A stretch of DNA of 64,000 nucleotides, taken from the NCBI GenBank assembly GCA_025808375.1, contig CP061009.1, forward strand, positions 2,232,001-2,296,000. The letters run 5' to 3'. Position numbers and translations under genes: made by a program. Of the stretch, positions 55,852-64,000 are shown piece after piece (the first letter of the stretch is position 1; every line of letters starts with the position of its first letter). Source of the stretch: Duncaniella muricolitica. GTDB lineage: Bacteria > Bacteroidota > Bacteroidia > Bacteroidales > Muribaculaceae. Below the pieces are notes generated by a model, which was not told where the DNA came from, ran no database searches, and worked only from the letters and a program-made list of their open reading frames with translations.

Positions 55852-56426
55852 TGGTTCAAACAAAAGACTTTGACCGTATAATCATCGGCATTGATCCGGG
55901 CACAAACGTAATGGGCTACGGAGTGATTGGCGTGAATGGCAAGAAACCGTCACTTATAGCACTTGGAGTGGTGAAACTCAATAAATTTGAAAGCCACTAC
56001 CTGAGATTGCGGCGCATATTTGAGCGTGTGCTCGGGCTTGTCGAAGAGTATCTGCCGGATGAAATGGCCATTGAGGCACCATTTTTTGGCAAAAACGTCC
56101 AGTCGATGCTTAAACTTGGGAGAGCTCAGGGGGTTGCTATGGCAGCCGCCCTCTCTCGAGACATACCAATTACCGAATACGAACCACGTAAAATCAAAAT
56201 GGCTATCACCGGAAATGGTGCAGCCTCAAAGGAGCAGGTAAGAGAACTTTTGAGACGAATGCTCTCAATCTCTGAAAATCAGCTTGCCGATCTTGAACTT
56301 GACGCAACCGACGGGTTGGCAGCCGCTTTATGCCATTTCTACGAATCATCCCGACCGGCTATAGCATCCGGGCCCAAGTCGTGGAAAGACTTTATCGCAA
56401 AAAATCCCGACAAAGTGAAGATGTGA
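55851..56426 (+). CDS. ruvC: Crossover junction endodeoxyribonuclease RuvC
   Basis: A 191-residue RuvC, the resolvase that cuts Holliday junctions with RuvAB. The acidic catalytic residues are in IIIGIDPGTNVMGYG (near 9-23), EAPFFGKNVQSMLKLGRAQG near 71 and the DATDGLAAALCH near 145. It starts with ATG 55851, which overlaps the DUF4286 stop by one base; the GTG at 55848 is less likely. Confidence 0.95.
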   Translation: MVQTKDFDRIIIGIDPGTNVMGYGVIGVNGKKPSLIALGVVKLNKFESHYLRLRRIFERVLGLVEEYLPDEMAIEAPFFGKNVQSMLKLGRAQGVAMAAALSRDIPITEYEPRKIKMAITGNGAASKEQVRELLRRMLSISENQLADLELDATDGLAAALCHFYESSRPAIASGPKSWKDFIAKNPDKVKM

Positions 56427-56462
56427 CAAGATATATATATGTCATATCCCGCCTCATGTCAA

Positions 56463-57200
56463 TTATGATTTTCGAGCCAGAAGTTTTATCACTTTCTTTA
56501 TATGACGAAATAGGGTAGGGAGAAATCCGTAATAATACGTCATTATGTTGAATCTTTCAAATAATGACCGCCAACGGTTATTCGTAGTGACTCCCTCGTT
56601 GAGATAGTCAATCACGACTTCGTCGAGATATTGGTTTCGGTGAGACCGTTGCAGGCAGCGAATACACCATTCGTAATCAGCAGAATATTTGTAACGCGTA
56701 TCAAAATTATTTGTGAGTTTGCGAAGCACGACAAAAGCCTGATGACACACCACCATGCCATTACTGAAACTTTCAAGTGTCAGAGTTTCGGGAGCCGTGA
56801 AATGTCTTGACCCGATGCGCTCGCGTCGGGCATTGACTATATCAGTCTGTCCGTATACAATGCCCGGATAGTCGTTATCCATTATGGCCTCGGCAAAATG
56901 TTCAAGTGTATTAGGCGCATGAAATGTATCACCGGCATTAAGAAATATCACATAGTCGCCGTTGGCAAGTCCCAGCCCCTTGTTCATTGCATCATATAGT
57001 CCGCGGTCACGCTCGGAAGTAACGACACAATTTTCTATTTCTGCCTCTTTTACAATATCAACTGTATTGTCCGTCGACAATCCGTCAATGACAATATATT
57101 CATAAAGCCGACAAGTCTGCTCCTTGACGCTTGCAAGGGTAGGGCGGACAGTTGCGGATGCGTTATATGTAACTGTGATGATTGAAAAGAGCGGTTGCAT
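56463..57200 (-). CDS. GT2-family glycosyltransferase
   Basis: A 245-residue glycosyltransferase with the GT-A start SIITVTYNASATVRPTLASVKEQT, the DXD-like region DYVIFLNAGDTFH near 88 and GLYDAMNKGLGLANG before it. It would transfer a sugar from a nucleotide donor to a surface glycan. The acceptor is unknown. It is divergent from the second GT2 gene and convergent with ruvC. Confidence 0.88.
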   Translation of the reverse strand: MQPLFSIITVTYNASATVRPTLASVKEQTCRLYEYIVIDGLSTDNTVDIVKEAEIENCVVTSERDRGLYDAMNKGLGLANGDYVIFLNAGDTFHAPNTLEHFAEAIMDNDYPGIVYGQTDIVNARRERIGSRHFTAPETLTLESFSNGMVVCHQAFVVLRKLTNNFDTRYKYSADYEWCIRCLQRSHRNQYLDEVVIDYLNEGVTTNNRWRSLFERFNIMTYYYGFLPTLFRHIKKVIKLLARKS

Positions 57201-57240
57201 ATAAGTAAATTATAAAATGTTATGGGGGCTTTATCTGCGA

Positions 57241-57272
57241 CAAAAATAGATTAAATAAAATTACCTGCCAAA
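57241..57272 (-). promoter_or_regulatory. Promoter of the minus-strand GT2 gene
   Basis: On the minus strand TATTTTTG (57241-57248) follows a TTTG (57269-57272) by 20 bases. Confidence 0.6.
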
Positions 57273-57311
57273 TTTTAGGCCTTTTACACTGAAAAATTGA
57301 CTAAAAACACT

Positions 57312-57319
57312 TATTTTTG
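57312..57319 (+). promoter_or_regulatory. -7 box of the plus-strand GT2 gene
   Basis: TATTTTTG, 16 bases before the ATG at 57336. It rules out the longer frame from 57297, which would start upstream of the box. Confidence 0.5.
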
Positions 57320-57335
57320 TAACAAAATTGTAATC

Positions 57336-58292
57336 ATGCGGCCTAAGCTATCAGTAATAATACCTATATATGGAGTGGAAAACAGCATTGAAAAATGTGC
57401 TGAATCACTATTCCGACAGACTCTTGATGATATTGAATACATTTTTGTCAATGACTGTACTCCCGACCGCTCGATAGAGGTGCTTCAATCGGTTATTGAC
57501 CGATACCCCAATCGTCGCAATCAGATCAGAATCATCAACCTGCCTACTAACTCCCGCCAGGCAGCAGCCCGAAACATAGGATTGAAACAGGCCAAAGGAT
57601 TATACATAATACACTGTGATCCTGATGATTGGGTTGACGCAACACTTTATGAGGACATGTATTCATTAGCCTCAAGACACGATTACGACATAGTGTCATG
57701 CGACTATATGGTTGAATACGAGAATAATAGCCCAAATTTAATTAGACTGCCATCAGTAAATACACCGATGGATGTTTTATGTAGCAATCGCTACTATATA
57801 TTCACGTTGTGGGCTCATATGGTAAGGCGAAATATCATCACAGACAATTCTTTGGAATTCTTTTCTGATATCAACTGCTCTGAAGACGTTGGTTTTATGG
57901 CTCGTGTGTTTGCCGTAAGCAAAACTATCGGGCACAATTCAAATAAAAGCTATTATCATTATATAAAAAGTGAGCAATCAATCACGTCAAAGCTCAATAG
58001 CCCGCAAATTATCGATCAAAGGATACAATGCCTGAATCTTATAGATAACTTTATGGCATCACGTGGACTTGATGCAAGCCGACTTGCAATGTTACAACGA
58101 TTGAAGCGGGACATTAAAAATATTTATTTGAGAAAAGAATCTCTGGAACGTTGGGTGAAGCTTTTCCCGGAAGTATGCGACTGGGAGTGCAGACAACCGG
58201 GAGCATCATTGATATATAAACTTACATATTATCTATCACACAAAATCGGCACCTGGCCAATGCAACTGTTTTTATCTCTACCACACCGATGA
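57336..58292 (+). CDS. GT2-family glycosyltransferase
   Basis: A 318-residue enzyme starting MRPKLSVIIPIYGVENSIEKC. GT-A features are IFVNDCTPDRS near 38, NIGLKQAKGLYIIHCDPDDWVD near 79-100 with the DXD-type DPDD, and a C-terminal helical part without a transferase partner. It probably builds a surface glycan or capsule. It lies opposite another GT2 gene, with a shared control region. Confidence 0.88.
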   Translation: MRPKLSVIIPIYGVENSIEKCAESLFRQTLDDIEYIFVNDCTPDRSIEVLQSVIDRYPNRRNQIRIINLPTNSRQAAARNIGLKQAKGLYIIHCDPDDWVDATLYEDMYSLASRHDYDIVSCDYMVEYENNSPNLIRLPSVNTPMDVLCSNRYYIFTLWAHMVRRNIITDNSLEFFSDINCSEDVGFMARVFAVSKTIGHNSNKSYYHYIKSEQSITSKLNSPQIIDQRIQCLNLIDNFMASRGLDASRLAMLQRLKRDIKNIYLRKESLERWVKLFPEVCDWECRQPGASLIYKLTYYLSHKIGTWPMQLFLSLPHR

Positions 58293-58518
58293 CGAGAATC
58301 CATCTGCGTATTCAGCGTAATCTCCGTACTTAACATAATACGATTCCATAACCAAGTAAATAGCCACATTTTCTCATAATCAGCATTATGTAAAATAGAC
58401 CTTCGTTTTTATCTGTGCGATTGATGGTTGATTGGATTTATTCAATCTCACAAAAAACACATGCTCCCCCATCTATAGCACACGCCTTCTTAAAAAGTTT
58501 TAATTTGAATATGCCGAG
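58293..58518. other. Intergenic DNA
   Basis: No gene or RNA recognised between the GT2 gene and the promoter at 58519. Confidence 0.4.
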
Positions 58519-58549
58519 TTGCACATCTTGTCAAAAAAGGCTACCTTTG
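58519..58549 (+). promoter_or_regulatory. Promoter of the acyltransferase gene
   Basis: TTG (58519-58521) and TACCTTTG (58542-58549) are 20 bases apart; the start codon is 60 bases further. Confidence 0.65.
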
Positions 58550-58609
58550 ACCCAACTATTGTTTCGACTATTTATTATATAATTATATATAATCATTAGA
58601 ACGCGCGTA

Positions 58610-59779
58610 ATGAACGCACCAGAATTAGATCATAGAGAAATTGCACCTTACGATGAGTCTCAGTTCGTTTCCAGAATTGAGGAAATGGTGAAAGAACCCG
58701 GTTTTGAACATGCTGTCCGTTGGGTACTACCGGATGTTGATTATACACAGTTTGTCGCTTTACTCCGAAGCTGTCGAAACAAACGGGAATTTCAGGTGCA
58801 GATTATGCAAAATTTCCTTGAACGTCTTGAGGCTCATACGACTTCAGGTATTACGACTTCAGGCATGGAGAACGTAAACCCCGAAAAATCATACACTTAC
58901 ATCTCAAACCACAGAGATATTGTGCTCGATGCGTCATTCATTAATCTGAGTTTTCTTCGCAAAGATATGAAGACATCAGAAGTCGCTATCGGTGATAACT
59001 TGCTGATATATGATTGGATAACACATCTTGTGAAACTCAACGGCAGTTTTATTGTAAAGCGTAATCTTCCTACCCGTCAAGCACTTGAAGCTGCACGACA
59101 GTTGTCAAACTATATCCATTATGCCATCAGCGAGAAAAATGAAAGTATCTGGATCGCGCAAAGGCAAGGTCGAGCCAAGGATTCAAGCGACCACACACAG
59201 GAGAGCGTGATCAAGATGCTGGCACTTGGAGGAAAAGGGACTGTTGCAGATAGTCTTAAGGAACTCAACATATTCCCCGTGTCAATCTCTTATGAGTTTG
59301 ACCCTAATGATTATCTCAAGGCACGCGAATACTTGTTGAAGCATCGAGATCCGGATTTCAAAAAGACACAACACGACGATTTGTTCTCGATGGAGACCGG
59401 TTTGCTCGGATATAAAGGTCGGGTGCACATAGCGTTTGCCTCTTGTCTTTCATCTATGCTTGAGACATTGCCAGCCGATTGTGACAAGCAGGAGGTATAT
59501 CACCGTGTATGTCACAGCATTGACTGCGGCATACATGGAGGTTACAAGATATTCCCAATCAATTACGTATCCTATGACCGTGCATTTGACAGTGATATGT
59601 ATGCCGAACGTTACACCACTGAAGAGGCTGATAAAGTCACAGCATACATTGAGGGACAACTTGACAAAATCGATGTGCCCGACATGACTATTCAGGAACG
59701 TAATTTCCTGCGGACATATATGTATACAATGTATGCAAATCCTTTGCGCAATAAACTAATCGCTGCCGGATACTGTTGA
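58610..59779 (+). CDS. PlsC-like 1-acylglycerol-3-phosphate acyltransferase family protein
   Basis: A 389-residue protein with a PlsC-like domain (about 90-290). The expected NHxxxxD motif is SNHRDIVLD, giving His, Asp and a further Asp, and IWIAQRQGRAKDSSD near 182-196 stands for the EGTR-type substrate loop. It adds an acyl chain to a phospholipid precursor or related acceptor. No clear membrane helix is seen. The metallophosphoesterase gene follows 31 bases later. Confidence 0.8.
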   Translation: MNAPELDHREIAPYDESQFVSRIEEMVKEPGFEHAVRWVLPDVDYTQFVALLRSCRNKREFQVQIMQNFLERLEAHTTSGITTSGMENVNPEKSYTYISNHRDIVLDASFINLSFLRKDMKTSEVAIGDNLLIYDWITHLVKLNGSFIVKRNLPTRQALEAARQLSNYIHYAISEKNESIWIAQRQGRAKDSSDHTQESVIKMLALGGKGTVADSLKELNIFPVSISYEFDPNDYLKAREYLLKHRDPDFKKTQHDDLFSMETGLLGYKGRVHIAFASCLSSMLETLPADCDKQEVYHRVCHSIDCGIHGGYKIFPINYVSYDRAFDSDMYAERYTTEEADKVTAYIEGQLDKIDVPDMTIQERNFLRTYMYTMYANPLRNKLIAAGYC

Positions 59780-59810
59780 TATTGTCAAAACACTTTCTAT
59801 CCCCTATCCT

Positions 59811-61004
59811 ATGCGTGTTCCTTGGATTCCATTATTGATACTGCTGTGTCTGAGTGTATTCTCGGATATATATATTTACAGGAGTCTTGTCTCCCGAGTC
59901 AAAAACAGGCTGTGGAGTAAATTGCAGTTATGGACTGCCATCGGATGTTATATACTGCTCATATGTGCGCTTGCCATTCCACGTCGTGACGGTGACAACG
60001 CCATGTTGCTCACCGTAATGTGGATGCTCTATGCTTTCGCGACAGTATATTTTGCCAAATATATTTTTGTGCTTATTGACCTTATTGGCAAAATTCCGAC
60101 ATTATTCGGACGTCGACGCAACAGAGTACTTTCAAAAATTGCAGCAGTGTGTGCAGTCATCACATTTGCCGCTATGTGGTGGGGAGCATTGGTCAATCGT
60201 TTTAGAATTGATGTCAAGCAAGTCGAGATTGCCCGACAGGATGTTCCTGCAGATTTTGACGGTTACAGGATTGTGCAAATATCTGATTTGCATACAGGAA
60301 CATACGGATCTGACACCACATTCGTATCTCGTCTTGTCGATGCGGTCAATGCTCAGAACCCTGATGTCATAGTCTTCACAGGCGACATTGTAAATTCCCG
60401 TTCAGACGAGCTTACGCCCCATGCCGCTCCATTAAGCCGACTACATGCCCGTGATGGCGTATACTCGATTATGGGTAATCACGACTATGGTGATTATGCA
60501 AATTGGGACTCACCCCAACAGAAAAACGAAAGTGTCGAATATCTCAAGCGACTCCAGGCATCCATGGGTTGGCGAATGTTGAATAATACTACAGATTTCA
60601 TCTATAACGGTAATGATTCTATCGCCTTGATAGGTGTGGAGAATATCGGAGACCATCCGTTTCCGGTCTACGGATCGCTGGTCAAGGCTTATCCGTCATT
60701 ATCTGATTCGACATTCAAAGTATTGCTTACTCATAACCCGGCCCACTGGTGCGATTCTATCTCACAACATGGCGACATAAATATACCTCTTTCTTTATCG
60801 GGCCACACTCATGCTATGCAAATGGAGGTCGCCGGAATGTCGCCGGCTGCACTCCGCTATCCTACATGGGGCGGACTGTATGCCGATGATGACTCTACCC
60901 ATATGCTATATGTCAATATCGGAGCCGGAACTGTGGGAATGCCTGCCCGCATCGGTGCGACACCCGAAATTACCGTAATTACATTGCGTAAAACAGCAGA
61001 ATAA
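59811..61004 (+). CDS. Membrane-anchored metallophosphoesterase
   Basis: A 397-residue protein with about four hydrophobic helices in the first 135 residues and a calcineurin-like domain. Metal-binding motifs are SDLHTG (Asp159, His161), VFTGDIVN, MGNHDYGDY and LSGHTHAMQME. This layout is typical of YaeI-like phosphoesterases, some of which act on lipid-linked substrates. The catalytic domain probably faces the periplasm; the substrate is not known. Confidence 0.88.
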   Translation: MRVPWIPLLILLCLSVFSDIYIYRSLVSRVKNRLWSKLQLWTAIGCYILLICALAIPRRDGDNAMLLTVMWMLYAFATVYFAKYIFVLIDLIGKIPTLFGRRRNRVLSKIAAVCAVITFAAMWWGALVNRFRIDVKQVEIARQDVPADFDGYRIVQISDLHTGTYGSDTTFVSRLVDAVNAQNPDVIVFTGDIVNSRSDELTPHAAPLSRLHARDGVYSIMGNHDYGDYANWDSPQQKNESVEYLKRLQASMGWRMLNNTTDFIYNGNDSIALIGVENIGDHPFPVYGSLVKAYPSLSDSTFKVLLTHNPAHWCDSISQHGDINIPLSLSGHTHAMQMEVAGMSPAALRYPTWGGLYADDDSTHMLYVNIGAGTVGMPARIGATPEITVITLRKTAE

Positions 61005-61057
61005 TCAATTAACATAGAGATACGCTTACATAAATTCACAATAATTTTAACAAACAA

Positions 61058-63202
61058 ATGGTCAACGTACACGCCAATATAATCACAAAAGAACTGGGGA
61101 CTCATCTTCGCAAACATGTGGCGGCCTGTCTGCGTCTTCTTGATGATGGTGCTACCGTACCATTCATTGCGCGCTATCGCAAAGAGGCAACAGGAGGCAT
61201 GGACGAAGTTACCGTCCACAACATAAAAATGCGCCATGAAGCCCTGTTTGAACTCGAAAAAAGAAAGGAATATATTCTCCAGACCATCCGTGACCGAGAG
61301 GCTTTGACTCCTGAACTTGAAGCCCGCATTGAGGAGACTCTTGATCCGACAGTACTTGAAGACATATTCCTGCCATATAAACCGAAACGAAATACCCGGG
61401 CACAGGCGGCCCGAGCTCTCGGGCTCGAACCGCTGGCCAAAATGATAATGTCGCAATCGTCGAACTCTGAACCGGAGGCATTGGCTGCCAAATTTGTTAA
61501 AGGCGATGTCAAGGATGAGTCAGAAGCTTTAGCCGGAGCTATGGACATAATAGCCGAGTGGGTCAGCGAAAGCGAAAAAGCACGTAACATCGTGCGTGCA
61601 CGCTACCAGCGTTCGGCAACAATAAACGCCAAGGTTATCCCCGGCAAGGAAGCCGACGGTGATAAATATCGCAACTATTTCGATTTTTCCGAGCCTTTAC
61701 GCATGTGTAACTCTCACCGTTACCTTGCCATACGCCGGGCAGAGGAGGAAGGAATACTTCGCGTAAGCATATCCATCGAGGATGATGACATGATGGATCG
61801 TCTTAACCGCATGTTTGTCCGCTCCACAGCACCCGCACCGCTGGCCGAGATAGTAACGGCAGCCGTCAAGGATGGTTATCGTCGGCTGATGCGCCCGTCG
61901 ATTGAAAATGAAATCGCAGGTGTGACAAAAGAAAAAAGCGATGCCGGAGCCATACAGATGTTTGCCGACAATGTTCGTCAGCTTCTTATGTCCCCACCGC
62001 TCGGCCGCAAAAGAATCCTGGCCATCGACCCCGGCTACCGCACCGGTTGCAAGGTCGTGGCTCTTGACGAGCAAGGCAATCTGCTGTGTCATGATGTGGT
62101 CTACCCCACTCCGCCGGCCAATGATTTCGTAGGAGCCGGCGACACGCTGTGTTACATGGTCGACCGCTATCGCATTGACGCGATTGCAATCGGCACCGGC
62201 ACCGGCGGCCGTGAGACTGAACGATTCCTCCGCGATGTCGTATTCCCGCGACGGGTGCAGATATTTATGGTCAACGAGCAGGGAGCCTCGATATATTCGG
62301 CATCCGAAGTGGCCCGTGAGGAATTTCCCAACGAGGATGTTACTGTTCGTGGTGCCGTATCTATCGGACGCCGACTGCTTGACCCGCTGGCCGAACTTGT
62401 GAAAATTGATCCCAAGAGCATCGGTGTCGGGCAATATCAGCACGATGTCAATCAGACAAAGTTGAAAGAGTCGCTTGACTATGTTGTAGAGACTTGTGTC
62501 AATTCGGTCGGAATCAATGTCAATACCGCATCGCGCCAGTTGCTCAGCTATGTGTCAGGCATTGGCCCCACACTTGCCGCAAATATCGTGAAATATCGCA
62601 CAGAAAACGGCCCGTTTGCCTCTCGCACCGATTTGATGAAAGTCCCCCGTATGGGCGAGAAAGCATTCCAGCAGTGTGCCGGATTCCTTCGTATTCCCGG
62701 CGCGAAAAATCCCCTTGACAACACTGCTGTACATCCCGAACGTTATGCATTGGTCAAGGAGATGGCCAAAGATGTCAATGCTGATATCGAACGCCTCACA
62801 AAAGATAAAAATGTACTCCACAAAATAGAGCTTGACAAATATATCACCAAAGAGACAGGTCTGCCTACTCTCACCGACATCATTCTTGAACTTGAAAAAC
62901 CGGGGCGAGATCCACGTGAAACCGTAGAGGAACCTGTATATGACGATGCCGTAAAAAAAATCGATGACCTGCACATAGGTCAGGAACTAACCGGCAAGGT
63001 CAATAACATCACGGCATTTGGTGTGTTTGTCGACCTCGGGATGAAGGAAAACGGTCTCGTTCACATCTCTCAGTTGAGTGACAGGTTCATATCCTCACCT
63101 TCCGATGTAGTGTCTATCGGTCAGCGTGTCAACGTCAAGGTTATTGATGTCGATGTGGCTCGCGGGCGCATTGCATTGACCATGAGAGGCATCCAGCAAT
63201 AG
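61058..63202 (+). CDS. tex: Tex-family RNA-binding transcription accessory protein
   Basis: A 714-residue Tex/YhgF protein: N-terminal helical domain, a YqgF-like domain with ILAIDPGYRTGCKVVALD (near 322), helix-hairpin-helix repeats (about 490-560) and a C-terminal S1 domain (about 640-710, KVNNITAFGVFVDLGMKENGLVHISQLSD). Tex binds nucleic acid and is linked to transcription and stress survival. Full length; it has no obvious operon partner, and the folK-like gene begins 30 bases later. Confidence 0.93.
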   Translation: MVNVHANIITKELGTHLRKHVAACLRLLDDGATVPFIARYRKEATGGMDEVTVHNIKMRHEALFELEKRKEYILQTIRDREALTPELEARIEETLDPTVLEDIFLPYKPKRNTRAQAARALGLEPLAKMIMSQSSNSEPEALAAKFVKGDVKDESEALAGAMDIIAEWVSESEKARNIVRARYQRSATINAKVIPGKEADGDKYRNYFDFSEPLRMCNSHRYLAIRRAEEEGILRVSISIEDDDMMDRLNRMFVRSTAPAPLAEIVTAAVKDGYRRLMRPSIENEIAGVTKEKSDAGAIQMFADNVRQLLMSPPLGRKRILAIDPGYRTGCKVVALDEQGNLLCHDVVYPTPPANDFVGAGDTLCYMVDRYRIDAIAIGTGTGGRETERFLRDVVFPRRVQIFMVNEQGASIYSASEVAREEFPNEDVTVRGAVSIGRRLLDPLAELVKIDPKSIGVGQYQHDVNQTKLKESLDYVVETCVNSVGINVNTASRQLLSYVSGIGPTLAANIVKYRTENGPFASRTDLMKVPRMGEKAFQQCAGFLRIPGAKNPLDNTAVHPERYALVKEMAKDVNADIERLTKDKNVLHKIELDKYITKETGLPTLTDIILELEKPGRDPRETVEEPVYDDAVKKIDDLHIGQELTGKVNNITAFGVFVDLGMKENGLVHISQLSDRFISSPSDVVSIGQRVNVKVIDVDVARGRIALTMRGIQQ

Positions 63203-63232
63203 CAACACAACTGCTTAAACAGCAATACATAT

Positions 63233-63637
63233 ATGATGGATTATCCAACCCCCTGCACTATCGGAGTCGGAAGCAATACCGCCGACCGCGAGGAACGTGT
63301 CAACCGTGCCATAGAGCATGTAACACACTTTCTCTCCAAAAGTTCCGTGTCGTCTGTATATGAATCCGATGCTATCAACGGAAAAGACGCACCCTATCTC
63401 AACGCTGTGATACATGGCCTATCGCCTGTCAACAGCACCGCACTTGTAAAATTTCTCAAGGAGTGGGAAATCGAGGAGGGGCGTCAGCAGGATGATGTGG
63501 CCCACGGGCAGGTGTCGATTGATCTCGACCTGGTGATTTTCGACTCCCGCATATTGCGTCCGAAAGATTTCGAGCGTCATTATTTCAACATCGGCTATCG
63601 CGAGCTTCTCGCCAACGGCTCATTTCAGGACGAATAA
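63233..63637 (+). CDS. folK: FolK-like 2-amino-4-hydroxy-6-hydroxymethyldihydropteridine diphosphokinase
   Basis: A 134-residue HPPK-like protein. The Gly-Ser-Asn start GVGSNTADREERV, a Tyr-Glu-Ser after the first repeat, APYLNAVI and VSIDLDLVIFDSRIL match the family. It is shorter than typical HPPK and the catalytic-loop region reads EGRQQDDVAHGQ, with fewer Arg residues than the usual ERWGPRT. Activity is thus uncertain. It would pyrophosphorylate the pterin before FolP acts. The next gene, tsaB, starts 13 bases on. Confidence 0.7.
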   Translation: MMDYPTPCTIGVGSNTADREERVNRAIEHVTHFLSKSSVSSVYESDAINGKDAPYLNAVIHGLSPVNSTALVKFLKEWEIEEGRQQDDVAHGQVSIDLDLVIFDSRILRPKDFERHYFNIGYRELLANGSFQDE

Positions 63638-63650
63638 CTTTTATTGAAAC

Positions 63651-64000
63651 ATGGCTGTTATATTAAATATCGAAACATCAGCGGCGGCCACATCAGTGGC
63701 CTTGACCGCAGAAGGCATGGTGTTAGCTCATCAGGAGGATATGGATGGACGCAATCAGGCGGCCTTGCTGAGCGATTTTATAAAATACTGTCTTGATTTT
63801 GCTGCTGAAAAAGAGCTTAAAATCGAAGCTGTGGCTGTCTCAATGGGCCCGGGCAGCTATACAGGTCTGCGGATTGGTCTGTCCGAGGCCAAAGGTCTTG
63901 CCTATGCTCTTGATGTGCCGCTGATTGGGATTGACACTCTGAAACTTATGGCTTGTCAAGTCATGTTTACACATGAGTCTCTGACAGGTGACGAAATATT
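63651..64000 (+). CDS. tsaB: tRNA threonylcarbamoyladenosine biosynthesis protein TsaB (partial)
   Basis: The first 116 codons of TsaB, cut by the window end. The start MAVILNIETSAAATSVALT and SMGPGSYTGLRIGLSEAKGLAYALDVPLIGIDTL are typical. TsaB is the non-catalytic partner of TsaD in making the t6A base of tRNAs that read ANN codons. The rest lies beyond 64000. Confidence 0.93.
   Translation, partial: MAVILNIETSAAATSVALTAEGMVLAHQEDMDGRNQAALLSDFIKYCLDFAAEKELKIEAVAVSMGPGSYTGLRIGLSEAKGLAYALDVPLIGIDTLKLMACQVMFTHESLTGDEI

Noticed and set aside
1..64000. CRISPR array, rRNA genes or SusC/SusD pair
   Set aside because: None was seen on either strand; the glycoside hydrolases stand without TonB-type partners here.

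Overview
The window looks like a chromosomal segment of a Bacteroidales bacterium, probably a gut lineage such as Muribaculaceae; the family is inferred, not proven. The signs are Bacteroidota-type promoters with a -7 box TAnnTTTG about 19-21 bases after a TTG-type -33 box, seen before many genes; a short 286-residue primary sigma factor; Bacteroidota families DUF4270, DUF4286, DUF4861 and DUF6377; and secreted plant-polysaccharide enzymes (GH2, GH28, GH115, CE12).

Layout. 1-2.3 kb: a WYL regulator and the RNA ligase RtcB, both on the minus strand, with palindromes in both promoters that share a core. 2.3-3.1 kb: an integrase relic, a promoter, a long inverted repeat and a small ORF. 3.1-8.3 kb: a tight seven-gene operon (GNAT acetyltransferase, uracil-DNA-glycosylase-like protein, HEAT-like protein, DUF6194-Sel1 fusion, Sel1 protein, unknown protein, short Sel1 protein); this is the best candidate for an undescribed system. 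8.3-12.2 kb: a GH115 gene cut by an insertion sequence with a target duplication. 12.2-14.9 kb: two membrane-anchored proteins and a 55-residue gene. 15-17.4 kb: GH2. 17.5-19.1 kb: prfC. 19.3-25.9 kb: a minus-strand run of an ABC permease, an HMA-AraC fusion, tilS, GH28, CE12 and DUF4861, mostly pectin breakdown. 26-29.3 kb: rpoD, a GT5-like protein and a DUF4270 lipoprotein.

29.4-39.2 kb is a mobile and decayed region beside a tRNA-Thr. It holds an ISAon1-type element inside a small gene, a tyrosine integrase truncated by an IS21 element, a second IS21 copy in inverted orientation about 385 bp away, phage-like gene fragments between and after them, and a phage-type A1S_2505 protein. Both IS21 copies carry many one-base indels, mostly in homopolymer runs. 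This is either real decay or poor polishing of a repeat.

39.3-64 kb is mainly housekeeping: carB (with an attenuator-like leader), purT, a DUF6377 regulator, a candidate ~200-nt small RNA, folP-cdaA, gyrB, rnr, a polyprenyl synthase, a TatD nuclease, a cstA gene with an in-frame TGA, DUF4286, ruvC, two GT2 glycosyltransferases, an acyltransferase, a metallophosphoesterase, tex, a folK-like gene and the start of tsaB. No CRISPR array, rRNA or SusC/SusD pair was seen.
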